The translations under genes were made by a program, and so were the position numbers. Below the pieces are notes generated by a model. The model ran no database searches. It was not told the origin of the DNA and saw only the letters and a list, made by a program, of their open reading frames with translations. DNA of 48,264 nt from Lacinutrix sp. MedPE-SW (GTDB lineage: Bacteria > Bacteroidota > Bacteroidia > Flavobacteriales > Flavobacteriaceae), in the NCBI RefSeq assembly GCF_001874145.1, contig NZ_MPCX01000017.1:1-48264 (forward strand), read 5' to 3'. Positions 17,384 to 26,100 of the stretch are shown one piece after another (position 1 is the stretch's first letter; each line of letters starts with the position of its first letter).

Positions 17384-18277
17384 TTATCTAATAAATTTAT
17401 CTAAAACGTAAATTATTTGAATGAACGTTATATACGAAACACTTGCTAGCATTAATTCTTTAGCAGCTTTCTCTGTCATTTTTTTAAATAGTAAAATTGC
17501 ATAATAAAGCATAAACATTCCTGCTCCAAACACAATAATAGCAGAAACTATTGATAGTTTTAATTGACCAGTTACTTCAAAAACTGGAACAATAGAAACT
17601 AAAATAGTCCAAACAGTATAAGTTATAGTTTGTACAGCTGTACCTCTATCTTGTTTACCTGTAGGTAACATAAAAAACCCGCCTTTTTTATAGTCGTTAT
17701 ATAAAAACCAGCCAATTGCCCAGAAGTGTGGAAACTGCCAAAAGAATTGTAATGCAAATAATACACCTGGTTCTATACCAAAATCGTTTGTTGCAGCTAC
17801 CCAACCTAACATAAAAGGTATTGCTCCTGGAATTGCACCAACAAATACAGCTAAAGGTGTTTTTGTTTTAAGAGGTGTGTAAACACACGTGTATAAAAAA
17901 ATTGAAATCGCACCAAACATTGCTGTTTGAGGATTTATAATATATAAAATTGAAATTCCTATAATTGTAAAAACTGTTGCAATTACAAATGCCGTTTTCA
18001 CACTCATACGTCCTGCAGGAATTGGACGGTTTTTTGTTCGATCCATTAAGGCATCGAGATCTCGTTCTATAATTTGATTGTATGCATTTGAAGCACCTAC
18101 CATAAAATAGCCACCAAAAGCTAACAATAGTAACGTTGTAACACTTACAGTATCTACACCTAATAGATAACCTGCAATTGATGAAAACACGACACTTAAT
18201 GCCAAACGCATTTTAGTGATTTCTTTAAAATCTGAAATCCAAGTATGTTCTATTACTTTTGCTGAAGTTTTACTCAA
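17384..18277 (-). CDS. ctaB: Protoheme IX farnesyltransferase (heme O synthase)
   Basis: This 297-residue UbiA-family integral membrane prenyltransferase converts heme B to heme O, the step before heme A. The first aspartate-rich motif is NQIIERDLDALMDRTKNRP near residues 65-83, and about nine membrane helices follow. The second conserved loop contains YNDYKKGGFFMLP. Genes downstream encode oxidase subunits, which fits supply of heme A to an aa3-type enzyme. The ATG follows a promoter -7 box at 18315-18322. The synonym cyoE is also used. Confidence 0.95.
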   Translation of the reverse strand: MSKTSAKVIEHTWISDFKEITKMRLALSVVFSSIAGYLLGVDTVSVTTLLLLAFGGYFMVGASNAYNQIIERDLDALMDRTKNRPIPAGRMSVKTAFVIATVFTIIGISILYIINPQTAMFGAISIFLYTCVYTPLKTKTPLAVFVGAIPGAIPFMLGWVAATNDFGIEPGVLFALQFFWQFPHFWAIGWFLYNDYKKGGFFMLPTGKQDRGTAVQTITYTVWTILVSIVPVFEVTGQLKLSIVSAIIVFGAGMFMLYYAILLFKKMTEKAAKELMLASVSYITFIQIIYVLDKFIR

Positions 18278-18314
18278 AACTATATTAAAGTTTAAGCTGT
18301 TTTTTTTGCTTTGG

Positions 18315-18322
18315 CAAAGATA
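18315..18322 (-). promoter_or_regulatory. Bacteroidota -7 box for the ctaB-cox operon
   Basis: TATCTTTG on the minus strand matches TAnnTTTG exactly. It lies 38 bp before the ATG at 18277, in the 115-bp gap after the RemB-like gene. No clear -33 TTG was seen. Confidence 0.55.
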
Positions 18323-18379
18323 CGTTGTAAAAGTAGATTTATCGTAATAAACTGCGAGGTTTTTAATACTCTAAAAATT

Positions 18380-18400
18380 ATTACTGTTTTCTTTAGTAAT
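18380..18400 (-). terminator. Weak terminator candidate overlapping the RemB-like stop codon
   Basis: ATTACT (18380-18385) pairs with AGTAAT (18395-18400); on the minus strand the hairpin is followed by AATTTTTAG. The stem is only 6 bp. Confidence 0.3.
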
Positions 18401-20504
18401 CGAAATACCAATTAAATAAATCTGTTCTTAAACCTAAATTAAACCAAACAGAACTACTCCTAAGTGTATCTTCTCCAATTGCTTCAGGATTAAAATTACG
18501 GTAATTTACATTTGCAAATAGTTTTAAATTAGAAGCTGGATTAATTATATAACCACCTTGAACACTTGCATATATTGAAGTTAATTGAATACCTTGACCT
18601 ATTTCTACGCCTGTATCAAAAGGGCGATCGCGCTCATCTCTAAAAATATCACCTCCGTAATTAAAATTATCTGTTCCGTTGTTTAAATCAAAACCACGTT
18701 CACCAATAATAAATTTAGCTTCCCCAAACAGCCTACCTTTTCTGTAACGACCAATAGCTACTAATTCTCTAAAGTTTGCACCCCAAAGATGCGCCATTGG
18801 TTGATTATTATGAGCGTAATTTAGCCTAATTGTATTATGAGAATATACATAAGGTCTAACTTGATTATATTCTAACTGAAGATTTAAATTTTTAACTTTA
18901 AAAGCATTGTAATATTTAGCTCCTATTTGAAAACCAAATTTATTTTTCCAGCTTTTATTTCCTGCTTTTACATCACTTAAAGAAAATTCATCTATTATAA
19001 ATTGGCCATACATATTAAAATTATCACTCCATTTATATTTACTAGAAAATCCAATAATTGCATTACCAGCATCTTGACCTGTAGAAAATTCTATAGCTCT
19101 ATAAAAAATAATTGGATTTAAATAACTAAAATCGAAACCACGGTTATTAGTATTTGCCCAAATTACAGATTCAAAAAAACCAATATTTAATCTTTTATTT
19201 ACATTCCAACTTAAATAGTGGTTCGCTATATATTTAGTTAAAAACGCACCATCTTCGCCTAAAACTTCAGGCCTAAGGTCTTTTAAAAATGTATATGTAT
19301 TGGTATATTTTATTTTCCAAAACTTAGTGTTTAATTTAAAAAACGGGTACGGACTGGCAACATCACTTTGTAATAACGAACGGTAACCATCACCAATAAA
19401 GTTTTTACCATGACCTAATTGTATATTAATAAATTTTGCAGGCGTATAACTTAAATAAGCTTCAGCAACTGGGTAATCATAAGCATCGGTTTTAAACCTT
19501 TTGGCTATACCACGACCAGGAATTACAGCAGGCGAATTATCTGCTGGTGCTAAGCTTTCTGCATAGTTATTAAAATATTGAGGAAAGCGACCTTGGCTTT
19601 CGTAAACTTGTGCAGAAAAACTAAATCTATCTCCTAAACCACCTTGAATATTTACACCACGAGTATTATTATAGGTCGTTCCAAAATCTGCATCGGTATC
19701 TTTACCCATTTCTAAATCTAAAATAGGATCAATAATAAACCAATAATCTTTACCTTGTATTCTTGCTAGATGTTCATTCCATAACTTTCTACCTAACCAA
19801 GTATCTTTTTCTTTTAAAAGCGCTTGCTTTTTTGCTTCAAAATCATGGTAATTAGACACATCATTATATATAAAAGGCTTTGCAGCTGTATGGCTATTTG
19901 TTCCTATTAGGTTTATTGCTCTATCAAACCTTGAGTAATCTGCATGTGTAAAAGGTATATTTAGTTGACTTTTAAACGCTTTATTAGTATACTTAACTAT
20001 ACCAGATTTAACACTATCAAATTCTGTTTTAGCTTTTAGCTCTAGTGCAGAAAGTGCATTAACATCTTCTTCTTTTTTTGTTAAATCAATAGTTTTAACT
20101 GTTTGATCTACTAAAGGAATTTTTAACGCTATAGAATATTGCTTAAAGGTAGGATTACCATTATACGTTGCAGGTTTAACCTTTGGAAAAGCTTTAACAA
20201 CACGTTCTGCTTCAGTTTTTAATTCTTTGTAAATTGCATCAACATACATTGCTCTAAATGATCCTGTAGTGTCTATTTCGAATAATACAATTACTTCTCC
20301 TTTATAATTTTCTGCAGAAACATTTTCCGGCACATTAAAGTTTTCGAAAAACAAATTAAAAACTTTATTATCAAAACACTTTTGAAGATTTTCTATTTCT
20401 GAAGATTCACAATCACTAAAAACTGGAGGTTTTTCATTTGTAATTTCTTGTGTAAAAGAAAAATTAATAAAACAGAAAAATAAAATATATAAGCTGTGCT
20501 TCAT
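18393..20504 (-). CDS. remB: RemB-like gliding motility outer-membrane protein with N-terminal TonB-C-like domain
   Basis: This 703-residue protein has a signal peptide (about 1-19). Residues 24-131 look like the TonB C-terminal domain of the two genes just upstream: PPVFSDCES...C (cysteines 32 and 43), FEIDTTGSFRAMYVD, EAERVVKAFPKVKPATYNG. From about 200 the sequence is rich in aromatic beta-strands ending in F-x-Y, like an outer-membrane barrel. The stretch GHGKNFIGDGYRSLLQSDVA recalls Wzi-type barrels. In Flavobacterium johnsoniae, as I recall, remB lies a few genes from sprA, and the same neighbourhood here (sprA, gcvH, VanZ, tonB) supports the name. The symbol rests on context and length; no alignment was run. 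Confidence 0.7.
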   Translation of the reverse strand: MKHSLYILFFCFINFSFTQEITNEKPPVFSDCESSEIENLQKCFDNKVFNLFFENFNVPENVSAENYKGEVIVLFEIDTTGSFRAMYVDAIYKELKTEAERVVKAFPKVKPATYNGNPTFKQYSIALKIPLVDQTVKTIDLTKKEEDVNALSALELKAKTEFDSVKSGIVKYTNKAFKSQLNIPFTHADYSRFDRAINLIGTNSHTAAKPFIYNDVSNYHDFEAKKQALLKEKDTWLGRKLWNEHLARIQGKDYWFIIDPILDLEMGKDTDADFGTTYNNTRGVNIQGGLGDRFSFSAQVYESQGRFPQYFNNYAESLAPADNSPAVIPGRGIAKRFKTDAYDYPVAEAYLSYTPAKFINIQLGHGKNFIGDGYRSLLQSDVASPYPFFKLNTKFWKIKYTNTYTFLKDLRPEVLGEDGAFLTKYIANHYLSWNVNKRLNIGFFESVIWANTNNRGFDFSYLNPIIFYRAIEFSTGQDAGNAIIGFSSKYKWSDNFNMYGQFIIDEFSLSDVKAGNKSWKNKFGFQIGAKYYNAFKVKNLNLQLEYNQVRPYVYSHNTIRLNYAHNNQPMAHLWGANFRELVAIGRYRKGRLFGEAKFIIGERGFDLNNGTDNFNYGGDIFRDERDRPFDTGVEIGQGIQLTSIYASVQGGYIINPASNLKLFANVNYRNFNPEAIGEDTLRSSSVWFNLGLRTDLFNWYFDY

Positions 20505-20580
20505 ACCTTTAAAACGTGGAGTTAAATTTCTCGAAAGATACAGTTTTTTATTTTTTTGCTTTTAAAATATTAGACAATAA

Positions 20581-20606
20581 AAAATCCCACCTTATAGTGG
20601 GATTTT
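20581..20606 (-). terminator. Intrinsic terminator of the first tonB gene
   Basis: AAAATCCCAC (20581-20590) and GTGGGATTTT (20597-20606) form a perfect 10-bp stem with a 6-base loop. On the minus strand it is followed by a T-rich run. It starts 21 bp after the tonB stop. Confidence 0.8.
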
Positions 20607-20627
20607 AGATTTACTAATGTTTAAAAT

Positions 20628-21428
20628 CTAATTTTGAACATCGAATATTATAGGAAGATTATAAGAAACTTCTACAGCTCTATCGTTATTTTTACCTGGT
20701 TGCATTTTAGGTATTTTGTTCACGACTCTCTTTGCTTCTTTGTCTAATTTTTGATGTGGACTTCTAATTTTTTGAATTTCAACATTCCCTTCTTTATTGA
20801 TTTTAAAATTCACATAAATTTTTTGTCTTCCGTTAAGACCTAAATCACTTCCTAGTCCTGTATCAAATTTTCTTTGTATTAGTTTACCTAATTTTTGAGA
20901 CATACATGCTCTTCGTTCTGTATTGTTTTTTGCACTTTCACAACCTGGATATATTGGTACTTTTTGCACTGCTAAAATAGAATACGTTTCTTCTTCTCTT
21001 GGGTCATAATCTGGCACCAAACTATCTGGATCAATTACTTTGGTTGGTTTTGTAGGTTTTTCTATGCTAACTATCTCTTCTGTAGCTTTTTCAACTTTAG
21101 CGTCATTATCTACAACCTCAAAACGCTGTGGTTCTTTTGGCTTTTTAAATACTGGCTGCTTTTTAGCTTCTATTTTCTTTTCTACTACAAAACTTTCTGG
21201 AACCATATCGTAGATTTCGTCTTCTAATGGTTCGATATAAGCATACGTATCGTTATTAACTGCAAAAGTCATTTCTAAAGCAGTATAACTTGCTAACAAG
21301 CATATAATTAATCCTATTTGAAAATAGAGCGTTGAGTTTTTTTGCAAATTAACTTCATGCTTTTGCGATTTTTTTAAAGTCTTATTGTTTTGGCGAACAA
21401 CATCGTGACTGTTTTTTGATTTACTCAT
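20628..21428 (-). CDS. Energy transducer TonB (paralogue without polyproline)
   Basis: This 266-residue protein has a cytoplasmic basic start, one membrane helix (about 35-55), a linker rich in lysine, proline and glutamate (about 65-145), and a C-terminal TonB domain (about 150-266). The domain carries VPIYPGCES with cysteines at 163 and 175, KIDKEAKRVVNKIPKMQPGK-type sequence and a final LPIIFDVQ strand. It would pass proton-motive energy to TonB-dependent receptors. It is flanked by terminators on both sides, so it is probably a single-gene unit despite lying beside a second tonB. Confidence 0.9.
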   Translation of the reverse strand: MSKSKNSHDVVRQNNKTLKKSQKHEVNLQKNSTLYFQIGLIICLLASYTALEMTFAVNNDTYAYIEPLEDEIYDMVPESFVVEKKIEAKKQPVFKKPKEPQRFEVVDNDAKVEKATEEIVSIEKPTKPTKVIDPDSLVPDYDPREEETYSILAVQKVPIYPGCESAKNNTERRACMSQKLGKLIQRKFDTGLGSDLGLNGRQKIYVNFKINKEGNVEIQKIRSPHQKLDKEAKRVVNKIPKMQPGKNNDRAVEVSYNLPIIFDVQN

Positions 21429-21488
21429 AATAATTAAAGTTTATATGTTAATATTATGATAAAATCACAATAAGCATACCAAAAACAA

Positions 21489-21518
21489 AAATCCCGTTAC
21501 TAAAATGTAACGGGATTT
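21489..21518 (-). terminator. Intrinsic terminator of the second tonB gene
   Basis: AAATCCCGTTAC (21489-21500) and GTAACGGGATTT (21507-21518) form a perfect 12-bp stem with a 6-base loop. A T-rich run (TTTGTTTTTGG) follows on the minus strand. It starts 28 bp after the stop at 21547. Confidence 0.85.
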
Positions 21519-21546
21519 AAAATATATTTTAAAAAGGACTGTGTAA

Positions 21547-22269
21547 TTAGTCTTGTACGTTAAATGTAATTGGTAAAAAGAAAGTTACCTTAACTGGCTT
21601 TCCTCTTTGCTTACCTGGTTTCATTTGCGGTATTAAACCTACAACACGCTTAGCTTCTTTTTCTAATTGTGGGTGTGGCGCACGTGTTCTTACATTGGTA
21701 ATGTTTCCTGTTTTATCAATTGTAAAGAATACGTTTATTTTTTGTCTTCCACTTAATCCTAATTCGCTACCTAATTCTGTATCGAATTTTCTACCAACTA
21801 ACTTGTTGATTTTATCAGACATACATTTTTTCTTCTCTGCGTTGTTACCTTTTTCACAACCTGGAAAAATTGGAACGTTTTCAATAACGGCAAAAGAAAC
21901 CTCAACATCTTCTTCAATTTCTTCTACTTCCACTTCTTCAACCTCAACAATTTCTTCTTCTTGAGTTGTTTCTGTAGATTCTATTACTGTTTCTTCAATT
22001 TCCACTTCGTCTTCAACAACATCAATTACTTCTGGTGCTGGTGGCGGTGGTGGCGGTGGCGGTGGTGGCGGCGGTGCTTGATTTGTAATTGGAATTTCTT
22101 CATCCAATTCTTCATCCACATCTAGTGTGGTTTGCTCTACAACTCTGTCATCATACGTTTTGTAGTTGATAGCAAAATATGTTAGTGATAACATAAGTAC
22201 CATACCAACAGCAAAATAAAGAGAACTATTTCTCCCTACGTTTGATTTTGGGTTCTTTTTAGGTTCCAT
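21547..22269 (-). CDS. Energy transducer TonB (polyproline form)
   Basis: This 240-residue protein has one membrane helix (about 17-34), a run of 12 prolines (66-77), then a strongly acidic linker (about 80-124) dense in E and V. The C-terminal domain (about 126-240) carries VPIFPGCEK with cysteines at 138 and 149 and HPQLEKEAKRVVGLIPQMKPGKQRGKP. It is a close paralogue of the next gene downstream. The opposite character of the linkers (acidic here, lysine/proline-rich there) suggests different partners or reach. The run is encoded by mixed CCG/CCA codons, seen as GGT/GGC repeats on the plus strand. Confidence 0.93.
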   Translation of the reverse strand: MEPKKNPKSNVGRNSSLYFAVGMVLMLSLTYFAINYKTYDDRVVEQTTLDVDEELDEEIPITNQAPPPPPPPPPPPPAPEVIDVVEDEVEIEETVIESTETTQEEEIVEVEEVEVEEIEEDVEVSFAVIENVPIFPGCEKGNNAEKKKCMSDKINKLVGRKFDTELGSELGLSGRQKINVFFTIDKTGNITNVRTRAPHPQLEKEAKRVVGLIPQMKPGKQRGKPVKVTFFLPITFNVQD

Positions 22270-22316
22270 ATATTTAAAAATTGTTTGTCCTGACTGCTAA
22301 AATAACTATTTATTTC

Positions 22317-22706
22317 TCAAAAAAGCAAAGTATTATTGTTTTTTAACGAGTCTTTTTTTATACTAATTATTAATATTGATGCAATAATCGCTCCTATTAT
22401 ATTCGCAATGATGTCTTTAACATCACTTTCTCTATTTTGTGTTAGTGTACCTTGTAAAATTTCTACAGCTATACCAAATATTGTAGAACTAATAAAAGCA
22501 TAAATTATAGCACTTTTGTTTTCTACTTTTTTGCTTACAAATGCTAAATACCAAAGTACAGTAAAAACAAAATGTGCTACTGCATGAAATATTTTATCTG
22601 AGTTTGTTGGTAACTCTGGACCTGCGGTATTAACTTTTATTAAGCTTAATGCTAACAATAACATACTATATACAGTACTTATTATTAAGCTATATTTTTT
22701 AAGCAC
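22317..22706 (-). CDS. VanZ family membrane protein
   Basis: This 129-residue protein has about four membrane helices and the VanZ-like signature: [18 protein letters not shown] in the second helix region and [14 protein letters not shown] in the last. The family is named after the teicoplanin-resistance accessory gene, but members without the van cluster have no known function. Its start overlaps the 3' end of gcvH by 8 bp, so it is probably translated from the same message. The same gene order next to sprA is typical of Flavobacteriia, as far as I recall. Confidence 0.85.
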   Translation of the reverse strand: MLKKYSLIISTVYSMLLLALSLIKVNTAGPELPTNSDKIFHAVAHFVFTVLWYLAFVSKKVENKSAIIYAFISSTIFGIAVEILQGTLTQNRESDVKDIIANIIGAIIASILIISIKKDSLKNNNTLLF

Positions 22707-23079
22707 CTATTAAAGCTTTATAGTCGTCTGCAGATAAAAGTGCTTCAAATTCTGATGTGTTTGAGCATTTAATTTTAACCATCCAACCTTCTCCATAAGG
22801 ATCTGAATTTACTTTTTCTGGCTCGTCTTCTAAAGATTCATTAAACTCTATTATCTCTCCAGAAACAGGTATAAATAAATCTGAAACGGTTTTTACAGCT
22901 TCAACAGTACCAAAAACTTCTTCTACATCTAAAGTTTCATCTAAAGTTTCTACTTCTACGTATACGATATCTCCTAATTCGCTTTGAGCGAAGTCTGTAA
23001 TACCAACGGTTACAACGTCACCATCGATTTTAACCCATTCGTGATCTTTTGTATATTTTAATTCTGCTGGAATATTCAT
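22699..23079 (-). CDS. gcvH: Glycine cleavage system protein H
   Basis: This 126-residue protein has the usual length. It carries the aminomethyl intermediate of glycine breakdown on a lipoyl arm. The lipoylated lysine is Lys63 in [13 protein letters not shown]. The N-terminal [35 protein letters not shown]-type block is characteristic. It lies alone from gcvP and gcvT, between sprA and a VanZ-like gene, and has a consensus promoter directly upstream (23101-23131). Confidence 0.97.
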   Translation of the reverse strand: MNIPAELKYTKDHEWVKIDGDVVTVGITDFAQSELGDIVYVEVETLDETLDVEEVFGTVEAVKTVSDLFIPVSGEIIEFNESLEDEPEKVNSDPYGEGWMVKIKCSNTSEFEALLSADDYKALIGA

Positions 23080-23100
23080 TATGTTATTTTTATTTTTTTA

Positions 23101-23131
23101 CAAATGTATTTAAAAGGTATGGGTTTTCAAA
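23101..23131 (-). promoter_or_regulatory. Consensus Bacteroidota promoter of gcvH
   Basis: On the minus strand TTTG (23128-23131) is followed after exactly 19 bp by TACATTTG (23101-23108). Both fit the Bacteroidota sigma-A promoter (TTTG or TTG at -33, TAnnTTTG at -7). The -7 box lies 22 bp before the gcvH ATG, inside the 60-bp gap after sprA. Confidence 0.75.
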
Positions 23132-23139
23132 CAGAAATT

Positions 23140-26100
23140 TTAGTTACCAAAATTATATCTTAAAGTAATTCCAGATCGTATTGTTGTTTGAGGAAATGCT
23201 GTTGAAATTGCGTATTCTGAAAATGTATAATCAAAATAAAAGATTCCTGTTAAGTTTTTACTAAATGAATAGTTAGCATTGTATTTTAAACCGTAAATGG
23301 TTTGACCATTAGTTATTTGATTATTCTCTAAATCTAAATATCTAATTATTGTTTTATTATCTCTTAAAGACAGATTGGCTTCCATAACCAAATCACTTAC
23401 TATAGATTGTTTTGGCCCAGCTAATTTAGTTTTTATTCTTACATCTTTAAACCTATATCCTAAACCAAGTGTATATTCTTTACCTTGAATTTCGGTCATT
23501 AAATTATTATCAAAACTAAGAGATAACAGCCTATCTTTTCTAATTTCTGCTAGAACTTTTACAGAGTTTTTCATTTCCATATCTACTCTAATTAATGGGC
23601 TAAACAACTCTGTTAAATTTACATTACTATAAATTTCTTGATTCTTAAAATTCCCTGCTTGATCTAGAGATTCGCTTGGTTGCGATTGGTAAGCAACACC
23701 AAAATCTATTGCGTTGTAATCTAAGTTTGTTCTAAATTGTCCTACACTATAATCTGACCTATATCCATGGGATAAAGAAAAGCGTTTAAAGCGTTTTTTA
23801 AACCACGCAAACTTCATCAAGCCTGTATATTTTATATCCCAATTTGGTATTGGAATGTTACGTAACGCACCTAGCTTTGTTTTATTAGCTTTTTGTCCTG
23901 TATAAGCACTAACAAATGCTGGTAATAAAACTGCTTGACTTGTTTTGCCAAACCCTAATGGGTATCCTTCTGCATCTAAATTATTTGGGTTATTTGTGTC
24001 TATGCCTTTATTTTGAGCTAATCGCTTTGCTATTACAAGTCTGTTTTCTCTAAAATCATCAAAAGCTTGAGATTGATTTTCATCACTTTTACTAAAAGCT
24101 GTTGGTAAGGTAAATGATGATATTCTAAAGTTTCCAAAAGTGTTTGGTGTTAATGATATATATTCATTATTTTCAACTCTATAGTTTTCGGCATAATTTT
24201 CGGCATATGTTCTAAAACCAACAAGATCTATTTTTAGATCGTTAACTGGTTCTAAGTTTGCAGATAAATCTAACTGTCTTGTTTGTGTTTTTGTATACTG
24301 TTGGTTAAAGTCTGGGAAAGATGTTAACCATCCATTTCTGGCAGCTGTTTGTCTAACATCACTTTGGCTACCAAAAGTATAACCTAAAGTTGGTTTTGAT
24401 GTCCCTAAAAAACCTGGTGTATCTAAATATCCTGGCAGGTATGTACCATTATTTTCTGAATAATTAACTTGAATTCTTTTTACACTAGTTAATATACCTA
24501 TTCCAAAATTTGCTAAGCCGTTTCTTTTTTTCTTTGGTTGTTGTGCAATTTTATTATTAGATCCTGGTGGAGTTCCTCTTTTTACTCTACTCACTTTATC
24601 ACTTGCTCTAACATTTCGTTTTTTAGCTATACCTAAATACTTATATAGCTTATTCATATCTAGAGTTGAATTTATATTGTGAGAATTACCGTTTGAAATA
24701 GTGTTACCTAAGTCGTAAGTATTTGATGCCACAACATTACCTTGTTCATCATAGGTATCGATTGGTAAATTACCGTATAAGTCTGATCCTTTTTGCCATT
24801 GAAACTGCCCTGAGTAAGAGTATGAAGCTTTTAAAAAGTTTAACGTAGGAATTTTATTTAATGGCAACTCATAATTTATTCCTATTAATTGAGAGCGCCT
24901 ATTTGGATCTCCAACATCAAAAAAGCCATCCCAGACATCTAATGTAGAGTCTTGCTCTCCATTTATAATATTATCTTTAAAATAGTTTCTTACTATATTA
25001 TTATTAGCTACAGAAAAGTTTAATGAAAGTGCTTTAGTTAGGTTCCAATTTAAATTAGTTTGAAAATCGAAGGTGTAATTTCTTCTAAACAACTCTTCAA
25101 GACCAATATTATCGCCTCCAAGTTCTACTTCTCTAAATCGTTGCCTATTAAATTGCCTATTATAATCTGTATTTACAGTTAAACTTGTTGGTAAAAGATT
25201 TACATTAAAGTCTTTTAATATTTTCCAATATTTATTAGTAAATAAAGAATCATTAGCTTTAAATGGTTCTATAACTTTAGGTTCGAAATTATAAGCATAG
25301 TTAACACCTGTTCTTACTAATTTATCGACAGATCTTTCAATTTCAAAATCTCTATGATCTACTTTATTAAAAGAATAGTTTAAAGTTAAATTTTCTACAT
25401 CGTAAAACCGAGGTTTAGAATCTCCTGTTCTAACTTTTCTAACACCAATAAAATTGATACTTTGTCGTTTAGTAAAATCTTCAGATTGTTCTTTTATTGT
25501 TTCTCGCTCTTCGTTAGTTTCAGCAGCATCTAAACGTGTTTGTAACTTTATATCTTTGTATTGCTGGTCGTATTCTGGCGTTATTAATTCTTCGGCTTGA
25601 CCGTAATTAAAAGGAATTTGTAATCCCCATTTTTTAGGTAATAATTGACCAACGTTTACATTAGTAACAACATCGTATTGTTTAACGTCTTCACGGCTTC
25701 TTTCTTGCGGGCCTTGATCTACAGAACCAAATCCTGCTGTGCTCATTCTTCCTGTTGCACTAACATTCATAAAATCGGCCAGATTAGTATCTACACTCAT
25801 AATAGCAGCCCAACCACCTTCGTTATCTAGCCCAGAAAGGCGAAGCTCGTTAAACCAAACTTCTCCACAAGTATCAAATTCTGTTGCATTTTTTACACCA
25901 ACCATTAATGTTCTAACAGCACCAAAATTAGGATTACCTTTAATTGCGACGCGTTGTTGTCCCTCGGTATAACCTTGAAATTCTGATGTTCCTGTTGGTA
26001 ATTGAACAGGTTCACCATTTACAACATCGTAAAAAGTAGCTGTTGGATTAGACAAAGTCATGTTAGAAATACCTAAAGATTTTATTTTTTGTAATACTTC

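Noticed and set aside
22036-22075. GGT/GGC triplet run that looks like a microsatellite.
   Set aside because: It is the complement of mixed CCG/CCA codons for the 12-proline stretch of TonB, an expected protein feature; the codon mixture argues against recent slippage.
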